A program made the translations under genes and the position numbers. A DNA stretch of 9,108 nt from Bacteroidota bacterium (GTDB lineage: Bacteria; Bacteroidota; Bacteroidia; Chitinophagales; Saprospiraceae). The notes under the pieces are model-generated. The model worked only from the letters and a program-made list of their open reading frames with translations. It was not told the DNA's origin and did not search any database. Numbering within the stretch: position 1 is the stretch's first letter; each line of letters opens with the position of its first letter. Positions 1 through 5,961 of this stretch are shown piece by piece. The stretch covers positions 1 through 9,108 of the forward strand of contig JAGWYI010000132.1 in assembly GCA_018969455.1 (NCBI GenBank), read 5' to 3'.

Positions 1-61
1 AATCAGCGCAGGATACTTCACCGGTTTCGAAGGCGTGTTCGGACAATTCTTCAAACGCTAA
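1..61 (+). CDS. C-terminal fragment of an unidentified protein
   Basis: An open frame enters from the left edge (first full codon at position 2) and ends in TAA at 59-61. It encodes 19 residues, ISAGYFTGFEGVFGQFFKR. The fragment is too short to assign a family, but three things suggest a real gene end. The frame is open to the edge, the stop is followed at once by hairpin repeats, and an intrinsic terminator of the same orientation lies 190 bp downstream. No start, domain or motif can be seen. The first copy of the downstream repeat begins inside the stop codon. The gene converges on the minus-strand VOC gene that ends at 404. Confidence 0.6.
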   Translation, partial: ISAGYFTGFEGVFGQFFKR

Positions 62-180
62 GTCCAACGGAATTGAAATTCCGTTGACAAAAGCGAAGTC
101 CAACGAAATTGAAATTCAGTTAACAAAACAGGAATTGAAATTCCATTGACAAAGTTGGAGTCGAAATTCCCTCCACAAAA
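60..180 (+). repeat. Cluster of four hairpin-forming repeats in the 3' flank
   Basis: Four related copies lie directly downstream of the first gene. Copies 1 (60-95) and 2 (96-131) are both 36 bp and both begin AAGTCCAACG. Copies 3 (about 131-154) and 4 (about 155-180) are shorter and more diverged; all share a core like GAATTGAAATTC followed by an ACAAA stretch. Copy 1 contains a perfect inverted repeat: arms CAACGGAAT and ATTCCGTTG around a TGAA loop (65-86). Copy 3 keeps a shorter perfect stem (131-144), copy 2 an imperfect one, and copy 4 has a different stem (GGAG 157-160 with CTCC 171-174). No T-run follows any of them, so they are not classical terminators. They resemble REP-type palindromic elements. 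Confidence 0.75.
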
Positions 181-248
181 AAACACTAAAAGTTACGCGG
201 AAAGGAAGACCGCTAACCGACAGCGATTACAGATTGGTAACGTTTTCT

Positions 249-282
249 AACCGGCTCGAGGAAATCTCGGGCCGGTTTTTTT
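249..282 (+). terminator. Strong rho-independent terminator
   Basis: A 12-bp stem, left arm AACCGGCTCGAG (249-260) and right arm CTCGGGCCGGTT (266-277), closes on a 5-nt GAAAT loop. It contains one G-U wobble (256 with 270). The stem runs directly into a seven-base T-run starting at 276. The orientation is plus, so it should end transcripts coming from the first gene through the hairpin repeats. On the minus strand the hairpin is not followed by a T-run, so it is unlikely to serve the VOC gene as well. Confidence 0.9.
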
Positions 283-403
283 ATGATTGAACAAAATCAG
301 GCAAAGCAAAATCCCCAAAGGGTATGCGGGGGGGCAAAGGCAATATCATGAAACACTTGATTATCAGCGGAATAGAAGGGGGACCTCTCCGACGTCCAGC
401 ATG
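283..403. other. Intergenic stretch between convergent genes, no gene seen
   Basis: Together with 62-282 this forms a 342-bp gap between the first gene and the VOC gene. After the repeats and terminator I see no convincing coding region, RNA gene or minus-strand terminator here. The only open frame is a 19-codon plus-strand frame from an ATG near 348 to a TAG at 404-406. It has no ribosome-binding signal and no recognisable product. A run of seven G residues lies near 327. Confidence 0.6.
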
Positions 404-817
404 CTAGGCCGGGTTATTTTCAGCGATTGAAGGCTCCAACAAATCCCATTTATTCCCATACAGATCTTCAAAAACCGCTACAGTACCATATTCAAAAGTC
501 TCCGGCAGCCGTATAAATTGAACCCCTTTTTCCCTTAAATCTGAATAATCCCGCCAAAAATCATCTGTGTACAAAAACAAAAAAACCCTGCCCCCTGCCT
601 GATTCCCGATGTAAAGCAACTGCTCCTCGGTACTTGCCCTGGCCAACAGCAGGCTGCAAGCGCCTGCACCTTTGGGCGACACCAGCACCCATCTTTTATC
701 CGAATCCAGGCGTCTGTCTTCCAAAAGTTCGAAGCCGAGAAGCCCAACATAGAAATCAAGCGCCTCATCGTAGTCTCGAACGAGCAAACTAACATGTGCA
801 ATAAATTGATTTTTCAC
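404..817 (-). CDS. VOC-fold (glyoxalase/bleomycin-resistance superfamily) protein
   Basis: A 137-residue protein with the duplicated beta-alpha-beta-beta-beta architecture of the vicinal oxygen chelate superfamily. The first half runs from AHVSLLVRDYDEALDFY (7-23) through GFELL. The second half contains the TDDF segment (84-87), then YGTVAVFEDLYGNKWDLLEP (110-129), a typical VOC ending. H8 and E128 sit at two of the four usual metal positions. The other two appear occupied by hydrophobic residues (around L57 and F79/F81), so classical divalent-metal catalysis is doubtful. The start is GTG (815-817): an in-frame TAA lies two codons upstream and there is no earlier ATG. It is read in the same direction as the helicase but sits 174 bp downstream, so it may have its own promoter. 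Substrate and reaction are unknown; glyoxalase I or antibiotic resistance activity should not be assumed from the fold. Confidence 0.87.
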   Translation of the reverse strand: MKNQFIAHVSLLVRDYDEALDFYVGLLGFELLEDRRLDSDKRWVLVSPKGAGACSLLLARASTEEQLLYIGNQAGGRVFLFLYTDDFWRDYSDLREKGVQFIRLPETFEYGTVAVFEDLYGNKWDLLEPSIAENNPA

Positions 818-890
818 GCTTTACAAAATTTAAATATTAATATATTTTACGCCGCCAGATTTTGTGCATGACGATCCTTATAAGTCATTA

Positions 891-941
891 GAAATCAGCG
901 AAATCCATCCTGATTTATCCAGAAAATCCGGCGAATCCTGG
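891..941. repeat. Imperfect short tandem repeat, period about 10-11 bp
   Basis: Five consecutive degenerate units each begin with GA and contain an ATC or ATCC core: GAAATCAGC (891-899), GAAATCCATCCT (900-911), GATTTATCCA (912-921), GAAAATCCGGC (922-932) and GAATCCTGG (933-941). They lie in the 174-bp gap between the helicase stop and the VOC start. I see no gene in this gap. The T-run just downstream of the helicase stop (minus strand) is not preceded by a GC-rich stem, so I do not call a terminator here. Confidence 0.5.
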
Positions 942-991
942 TATAAATTAAATTACGCGGGCCCCTAATCCCAAAAAAATCAACACAGCAT

Positions 992-3900
992 TTAATCATC
1001 CAGGCCATCTTCCTCACCCGACAGAATGACCGACATATCCCGGTTTCGGTGCATGGCGCACCAACTGCAGTCCGGGCGGCCGCAACCGGTGCTAAAGGCG
1101 CGGGCTTGAATTTTCTGCCAGGTATCCTCAATCAGGGCCCGCATCCACGACAGGTTTTCCGGTTCGATCAGGGCATCAGAATACACGAAATTGCCTTTTT
1201 TGTCGGGTTCCAGCCAGGAAATGCTGGTTTGCACCACTTTTTCGGGATACACCCGCGAGGCTTCTATCAGCAACTGATAAAACAAAAGTTGCCGCCAATA
1301 CACGCCGCCGTACGGTTCTGCGTCATTGGGTGGCGCCAGTTTTTTGGCGTCTGGCGCCCCGGTTTTGTAATCCACCAGGCGGATGCCCTGGTCGGTCCAC
1401 TCTATTTTATCGATTACCCCGCTGATGGGTACGCCATTTATTTCTACCCGGTCTATTTTGCGTTCCACCACCGCCCGTTTGCGCCAGTAAGGCACCTGTT
1501 CGAGGGCATATCGATTGAGGTATCGGCTGCCCAGGTTTTTGCGTTGTAAAAAACCATGGGGGCTGAAATAGCCTTGAAAATGCGCCATTTGCTGTTCGAA
1601 GAGCGCAACCAGTTGCGTTGGGGGAGGCGCTCCGTTTTTCATTTGATTAAAAAATTGCCTTAAGGCCTCGTGCATGGCAATTCCGTATGCGGCATCTTCG
1701 CGCATGGCCTCGGGGATGCGCAGCACATCGGAGTAGTAAAACGCAATCGGGCAACGCAAATACCGGTTCAGCGCAGTCACATTCAAGGAAAAATCGGCCA
1801 GCAATGCGTCTAAGCGGTCTTTCTCGGGCAGGGTGATGTTGGGTTGGGCAGGCTCCAGGAGGAGTCCGATTTGCAGCTCAGTCATCAGCGCGGGGTTGGA
1901 GGGCAAGTGCATTTTGGGCAGTCCGGTTTCATCCACAAATCGGGTTTGTTCCAGTGCTTTTCCACTCCAGTCACTTTGGCTGTAGGAGAGGTACAAATGG
2001 TGTTTGGCGCGGGTCATGGCCACATAAAACAGGCGCCGCCGGGCCTCTTCCGCATCTTCTTCGCCTGAGTAGGTGAGTGATTCCGGGAGTGCAAAGCGTC
2101 GGCTGTTTTGGCGGGCGCCGGGCTCCCAATCTTCTGTGGTACAATCGATTAAAAACACATATTCGTATTCCAGGCCTTTTGCGGCATGGGCAGTACGGAG
2201 TTGTACGCCCCCGCCGGGCCGCACCTGTTGCAGCAACTCGAGGGGCAGGTGATTGTCGTCCATGTTATCGAGCAGGCGGAGCAGGCGATCCAGACTGAAA
2301 CGCGGGTTGCGTGCCACCTCCCGGTTGATGAAATCCAGAAAAGTGTGCAGCACTTGCAGCCACCAGATTTTGTCGGGCTGTTGAAATGCCCAGTGCAGGA
2401 TACCGGTTTCGCGGTACAACTGTTCCATCCAGGCAGGTAATGAAACCCGGGTGGCATCGGCGATCCACTGGTTGAGGGCGCGGAGCACTTCCCGGGGTGA
2501 TTGGAATGGCGCCATGGGCATGCCTGCCACCTTTTTGCCTGCATTTCGAAAAAACGCTTCGTTTTCGCGGCGCAGGTCGATGGCCAGCTCGGCTATATCC
2601 AGCGGATGGAGGTTCCACCAGGATGCATGCAGGAGCCTGAACAGCCTGTAATCTCCGCTGTAAGGCGCTTGCAACTCATCCTGGACATAACGCAACAAAT
2701 CGCGCAACTGCTGAATGAGGGGCAAATCGAGCAGATTTACCGGTCGTTTGGTGGAATACGGGATATTTTTTTTGTCGAACCACTGCATGAGGCGCAGGGC
2801 ATTCTTGTGCCGGGCGTACAGCACCGCGATTTCGTCGGGCGGCACGCCCGATTGCAACAAACTGGCAATACGGGCGGCGACATCGGCAGTTTCGTGGAGG
2901 TGGCTTTCGTACACATGCACCAGCGCTTCGCCTTCGGCATCCTGAAATGCCTGTAACTTTTTGTCGTTCAATGCCTTATCCAGGAGCATAACCGCCCGCA
3001 TTTCGTTGTGGGCGATGAGTCGGGAGGCGGCATCGAGGATGTTCTGACTGGAACGGTAATTGGTTTCGAGCAGCACTGTAAGCAGTGCAGGCTGGTGCTT
3101 GTGGTAAAACTCGATGAGGTTGCGCAGGCGCGCGCCCTGAAACTCGTAAATGCTTTGGTCGTCGTCGCCCACGATGAATACGTTGGGCGCTTCCCAGAAG
3201 TTGATCAATTGGCCAATCAATTGATTTTGAGCGCCGTTGGTGTCCTGGTATTCATCGACCAGGATGTATTGGCAGCGTTCCTGATACTGGCGGAGGAGGG
3301 CTTCATGGGTTTCGAATGCTTTAAGCACCCACAGCAGCATGTCTTCGTATTCGTAGCGGCCCTTGCGTTCGAGTTGGTATTGAAATTTGGGGTACAGATC
3401 GGCGGCGGCCTTCAGGCGTTCCATTTTTTCGGTAATATCCAGCACTTTGGCCGTTTTCGGTTCGCCTTTTTTTCCGAATTTATTGTTTTTTTGATAAATA
3501 AAAGCCTCATTTTGGGGCAGTTCACGCAAAAAAACATCCACAGCGCGGCGTACAAGTCCGGCCGTCCAGCCCTCTTTTTTCATATTGGAAAAGAGTTCGG
3601 AGAGATGTTGTTCGTAAAAAAACGCCTGTTTTTTGCCCGATCGCAGGGGATGTTCGGGGTCGAGTTGTTCGAGCATTTCCCGAATCATTTCCACGCGTTC
3701 CAGTTCGGAGAGCGGTTCGATGTCGCCGCGGCCGAAGATTTCGAGATTTTCCTGGATTATGCGGTTGCAGAAAGCGTGAAAGGTAAAAACGGGTACGCGA
3801 TGCGCTTCCGGTCCGATCATATCGAGCAGGCGTTCGCGCATGGCGCGTGCACCGGCATCGGTGAAGGTGAGGCAAAGGATGTTTTGGGGGCGGGCGTCGG

Positions 3901-4075
3901 TTTCGAGCAGGATTGCGCCAATGCGGGTAGCCAGCACCTGGGTTTTGCCGGTGCCGGGGCCGGCGATGACGAGCACGGGGCCTTCGGTTTGGCGCACTGC
4001 CCGGGCCTGGGCGGGGTTGAGTTGCGCCAGCAAGGCGCGAAATGCCGTGTTGTACTGCTGGAGGGGGGATTCCAT
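992..4075 (-). CDS. UvrD/RecB-type ATP-dependent helicase fused to a 4Fe-4S PD-(D/E)XK nuclease
   Basis: A superfamily 1A helicase of 1,027 residues with a C-terminal RecB-like nuclease, expected to unwind and cut DNA ends in repair or recombination. Helicase motifs are complete: Q-motif region LNPAQARAV (19-27), Walker A GPGTGKT (39-45), DEYQD (274-278), GDDDQSIYEFQGA (303-315), NYRSS (339-343), TAHAAKGLEYE (628-638) and LFYVAMTRAK (682-691). The nuclease shows H802, E871, D889, D902-Y-K904 and Q929/Y933. Cysteines C775, C998, C1003 and C1006 match the split four-Cys iron-sulfur staple of AddB and Cas4-type nucleases. ATG at 4073-4075 is chosen, 5 bp after the epimerase stop; an in-frame GTG at 4090 would add five residues and overlap that gene. 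No AddA, AddB, RecC or RecD partner lies in the window. It could be a lone helicase-nuclease or one subunit of an AddAB/AdnAB-like pair encoded elsewhere. Confidence 0.93.
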   Translation of the reverse strand: MESPLQQYNTAFRALLAQLNPAQARAVRQTEGPVLVIAGPGTGKTQVLATRIGAILLETDARPQNILCLTFTDAGARAMRERLLDMIGPEAHRVPVFTFHAFCNRIIQENLEIFGRGDIEPLSELERVEMIREMLEQLDPEHPLRSGKKQAFFYEQHLSELFSNMKKEGWTAGLVRRAVDVFLRELPQNEAFIYQKNNKFGKKGEPKTAKVLDITEKMERLKAAADLYPKFQYQLERKGRYEYEDMLLWVLKAFETHEALLRQYQERCQYILVDEYQDTNGAQNQLIGQLINFWEAPNVFIVGDDDQSIYEFQGARLRNLIEFYHKHQPALLTVLLETNYRSSQNILDAASRLIAHNEMRAVMLLDKALNDKKLQAFQDAEGEALVHVYESHLHETADVAARIASLLQSGVPPDEIAVLYARHKNALRLMQWFDKKNIPYSTKRPVNLLDLPLIQQLRDLLRYVQDELQAPYSGDYRLFRLLHASWWNLHPLDIAELAIDLRRENEAFFRNAGKKVAGMPMAPFQSPREVLRALNQWIADATRVSLPAWMEQLYRETGILHWAFQQPDKIWWLQVLHTFLDFINREVARNPRFSLDRLLRLLDNMDDNHLPLELLQQVRPGGGVQLRTAHAAKGLEYEYVFLIDCTTEDWEPGARQNSRRFALPESLTYSGEEDAEEARRRLFYVAMTRAKHHLYLSYSQSDWSGKALEQTRFVDETGLPKMHLPSNPALMTELQIGLLLEPAQPNITLPEKDRLDALLADFSLNVTALNRYLRCPIAFYYSDVLRIPEAMREDAAYGIAMHEALRQFFNQMKNGAPPPTQLVALFEQQMAHFQGYFSPHGFLQRKNLGSRYLNRYALEQVPYWRKRAVVERKIDRVEINGVPISGVIDKIEWTDQGIRLVDYKTGAPDAKKLAPPNDAEPYGGVYWRQLLFYQLLIEASRVYPEKVVQTSISWLEPDKKGNFVYSDALIEPENLSWMRALIEDTWQKIQARAFSTGCGRPDCSWCAMHRNRDMSVILSGEEDGLDD

Positions 4076-4080
4076 GCTGT

Positions 4081-4479
4081 TTAAATGCACTGGCAGAGCT
4101 CTACCAAAACGCCGTTGGTGGTTTTAGGGTGCAGGAACACCACCCATTTGTTGTCGGCGCCGCGCTTGGGTTCGCGGTTGAGGGGGGTAAACCCTTCGGC
4201 TTCCAGGCGTTCCACTTCGGCGTGGATGTCGCTTACTTCGAAAGCGATGTGGTGAATTCCTTCGCCGCGTTTTTCGATGAATTTGGCGATGGGGCTTTCC
4301 GGGTCGGATGCTTCGAGCAGTTCAATTTTGCTATCTCCGATTTGGAAAAAAGAAGTGCTTACTTTCTCAGAAGCCACGGTTTCGATTTTATAGTGTGGTT
4401 TTCCGAGCAATTTTTCAAAAACGGCATTGCTGTCTGCGAGGTTTTTGACAGCGATTCCGATATGGTCGATTTGTTTCAT
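4081..4479 (-). CDS. mce: Methylmalonyl-CoA epimerase
   Basis: A 132-residue VOC-fold enzyme of the methylmalonyl-CoA epimerase family. It interconverts (S)- and (R)-methylmalonyl-CoA between propionyl-CoA carboxylase and the B12-dependent mutase. Its opening IDHIGIAVKNL, the KIELLE segment (51-56), the D-P-E-S-P-I-A-K-F block (59-67), GEGIHHIAFEV (72-82) and the LVEL ending (125-128) are characteristic. Likely metal ligands are H6, E53, H77 and E127; the 50-residue spacing between the last two fits what I recall of characterised epimerases. Length is normal for a bacterial enzyme. Its ATG (4477-4479) overlaps the stop of the HU-SPOR gene in an ATGA arrangement, so translation is probably coupled. 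The helicase starts 5 bp downstream. No mutase or carboxylase gene is present in the window, so the pathway partners must be elsewhere. Confidence 0.93.
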   Translation of the reverse strand: MKQIDHIGIAVKNLADSNAVFEKLLGKPHYKIETVASEKVSTSFFQIGDSKIELLEASDPESPIAKFIEKRGEGIHHIAFEVSDIHAEVERLEAEGFTPLNREPKRGADNKWVVFLHPKTTNGVLVELCQCI

Positions 4480-5534
4480 TTTTGTTTTATCCAGATTTCG
4501 TCGGTGTTAAAAAGCTTCTGCAAATTAAGCATTTTTTGTTGAATATCTGACATATTTTGATAATAAAACTGTGTGCCGATTTGATATCCATTTTTGTTGC
4601 CGAGGTACACTTCGTATCCATTTTTTTTGAGGGTGGCGATGGTACGGTCGGCGTTGGCCTTTTCTTTAAGGGTTGCGACGATAAGGATACACAGGCGTCC
4701 ATTGTTTTGCAATTCTTTGCGGGCCTCCTTCATTTTCTTATCAACTTCTGTTTTTACCACCTGGTCGAGGTCTTTCCCTTTGGGCGCCGGATTTTCTTCG
4801 GGTGTTTCAATTTTGGGTTCAGGCGCGACATTGGTTTTTGCGGGTTTGGCTGTTTCGGATGCTTCGGAGGGTTCTGCTTCGGTTGTTTTTTCCACTTTGG
4901 CGACCTGTTTTTTTTCGGCAGGGCGCTGATTTCGCCACCACCACAGGGTAATAGAGGCCGAGAGTGCGAGAAAGATGGAAAGAACAAACCAGATGGATGT
5001 CCAGCGTGAGCGTTCGGCCATTGGAGGGGTTACGGCGATATCGGGTGCGGCAACGGGCTTGCTGATGGGTGTTGCGGTACCGGTAGGGGTGAGTTCGGCG
5101 ACTTCGCGCGAGCGTGCGAGCGGCGAAAACTGCAAAGGCGGCAATCCGAAAGATTCGGCGCTGTAGTTGGTGGCATCGGGCAAAAACTGGATTTTTTGCA
5201 CATAATTTTTATACAAACGACCTATTCCTGGCAAGGTTACGATTTCGCGTTGGTTGAGCAGGTCGCGCATTTTCTCAACAAAATCATTCACGGCCTGGCG
5301 GGCCTCCTCGATGGTAATACCATGGGTATCAGCGATATCGCGCACCAAAATCCCATCATCCAGGGTCAAATTTTCACTAAAGGAAAGTGTCTTGTTGGGT
5401 GGATGCACTTTGCCACCCACATAATCCAGGGCAGCATTGGAACGCATGGAAGTAAATCCGCCAAATTCCGGAATGTGCAACGTGTCGTGCAAAAACAACA
5501 GTTTTTCTATGTGAGCCGGTATGTCAATCTGCAT
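4476..5534 (-). CDS. HU-CCDC81-like DNA-binding, single-TM, SPOR-domain protein
   Basis: A 352-residue membrane protein in three parts. Residues 1-118 resemble the two tandem bacterial HU-CCDC81 domains: a first unit with IPEFGGFTS (21-29) and a second with the helix ITIEEARQAVNDFVEKM (73-89) and LPGIGRLY (101-108), an HU-like tip. One hydrophobic segment (about 179-200, ending in a WWW-R boundary) follows. Then comes a Lys/Glu/Pro/Ala-rich linker (201-280) with a short charged helix. The C-terminus (about 280-352) fits a SPOR domain, which in known cases binds denuded septal peptidoglycan. Inferred topology: DNA-binding part in the cytoplasm, SPOR in the periplasm. The ATG at 5534 follows a stretch with no Shine-Dalgarno. 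It is first in a probable operon and overlaps the epimerase gene by four bases. DNA binding itself is inferred from the fold, not proven. Confidence 0.87.
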   Translation of the reverse strand: MQIDIPAHIEKLLFLHDTLHIPEFGGFTSMRSNAALDYVGGKVHPPNKTLSFSENLTLDDGILVRDIADTHGITIEEARQAVNDFVEKMRDLLNQREIVTLPGIGRLYKNYVQKIQFLPDATNYSAESFGLPPLQFSPLARSREVAELTPTGTATPISKPVAAPDIAVTPPMAERSRWTSIWFVLSIFLALSASITLWWWRNQRPAEKKQVAKVEKTTEAEPSEASETAKPAKTNVAPEPKIETPEENPAPKGKDLDQVVKTEVDKKMKEARKELQNNGRLCILIVATLKEKANADRTIATLKKNGYEVYLGNKNGYQIGTQFYYQNMSDIQQKMLNLQKLFNTDEIWIKQK

Positions 5535-5660
5535 GTCAAAAACGTCTGAGGTTGGGAGAAGTCAGGAAAAAATACTACACCGAAAACCGCTATTGTCTGT
5601 AAAACGACGATTAAAATCAATGAACCATTCCTTATTGCAATTTTATTGCCAAAATTGAAG

Positions 5661-5668
5661 CAAAAGTA
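5661..5668 (-). promoter_or_regulatory. Candidate Bacteroidota -7 element for the HU-SPOR/mce/helicase operon
   Basis: On the minus strand this reads TACTTTTG, an exact match to the TAnnTTTG -7 consensus known for Bacteroidota. It lies about 127 bp upstream of the HU-SPOR start codon. I see no clear TTG at the usual -33 distance, so the call rests on the -7 box alone. Confidence 0.4.
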
Positions 5669-5911
5669 GTGGATTATCCGTTTGATCTACTAAGACAGTT
5701 GTGAATATTTTCTACTTACAACCACTTTAAATAGAAATTATATATATCATTTTGGCTATTTTAAAAAATTTACACAAACCATATCATCTTTTTTTAAAAT
5801 ATTATTCCTGAAGCCTGTCAACTATTTTCTTCAAAAATTGGGCTTCAAAAAACCCCAAAAAAATGCATGCCGCAATTAAATTTTTAAATTCGACATTTTT
5901 GTAGGTGCAGG

Positions 5912-5927
5912 ATACTTCAATAAGTAT
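5912..5927 (+). promoter_or_regulatory. Candidate operator palindrome next to the regulator's own promoter
   Basis: Arms ATACTT (5912-5917) and AAGTAT (5922-5927) form a perfect inverted repeat around CAAT. The right arm ends one base before the candidate -7 box, so a bound dimer would sit in the promoter spacer and block polymerase. Because the next gene is a winged-helix regulator, autorepression is a reasonable inference. The palindrome is short and A/T-rich and could be chance. Confidence 0.4.
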
Positions 5928-5928
5928 G

Positions 5929-5936
5929 TAATTTTG
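5929..5936 (+). promoter_or_regulatory. Candidate -7 element of the Nudix regulator gene
   Basis: TAATTTTG matches the Bacteroidota -7 consensus TAnnTTTG exactly. It sits 25 bp upstream of the ATG at 5962, implying a 5' leader of roughly 20 nt that is A-rich and lacks a Shine-Dalgarno, as is usual in this phylum. The nearest upstream TTTG (5898-5901) is 27 bp away, longer than the usual spacing near 19-21 bp, so the -33 element is weak or absent. That would suit a regulated promoter. Confidence 0.55.
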
Positions 5937-5961
5937 CGCAAGATCAATAACAACAAATAAA

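Larger units (their letters stand above)
5535..5961. other. AT-rich divergent intergenic region
   Basis: A 427-bp gap between the minus-strand HU-SPOR operon and the plus-strand regulator. It holds two candidate promoters, one in each direction, and a palindrome next to the regulator's promoter; each is listed separately. It also holds a 7-bp inverted repeat, TGAAGCC (5809-5815) and GGCTTCA (5841-5847), with a 25-nt spacer, and the palindrome ATTGCAAT at 5634-5641. The part from about 5690 to 5800 is almost pure A and T. I see no RNA gene. An 83-codon minus-strand frame (5802-6053) starts inside the opposite gene and is not considered real. Confidence 0.7.

Noticed and set aside
8..20. A 13-base sequence, GCAGGATACTTCA, shared with 5908-5920 upstream of the regulator
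   Set aside because: One shared 13-mer is about what chance gives in a window of this size; the first copy is inside coding sequence and lacks the second palindrome arm.
84..152. TTGACA-like sequences in the hairpin repeats resembling -35 boxes
   Set aside because: They are part of the repeat unit, no -10 or TAnnTTTG box follows at a suitable distance, and Bacteroidota use a different promoter consensus.
348..406. A 19-codon plus-strand frame before the VOC gene
   Set aside because: No ribosome-binding signal, no promoter box, located after a terminator and between convergent genes; its length is expected by chance.
824..832. TAAATTTTG on the minus strand just upstream of the VOC GTG
   Set aside because: It has one base too many to fit TAnnTTTG and would put the transcription start at or inside the start codon.
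3008..4084. A 358-codon plus-strand open frame antisense to the helicase gene
   Set aside because: It lies wholly within the opposite strand of a gene with complete helicase motifs. Its translation has no recognisable domain and is explained by codon bias of the real gene.
4088..4090. GTG as the helicase start codon
   Set aside because: It would overlap the epimerase stop and adds only five residues before an ATG that fits normal spacing; the ATG at 4073-4075 is preferred, though the GTG cannot be excluded.
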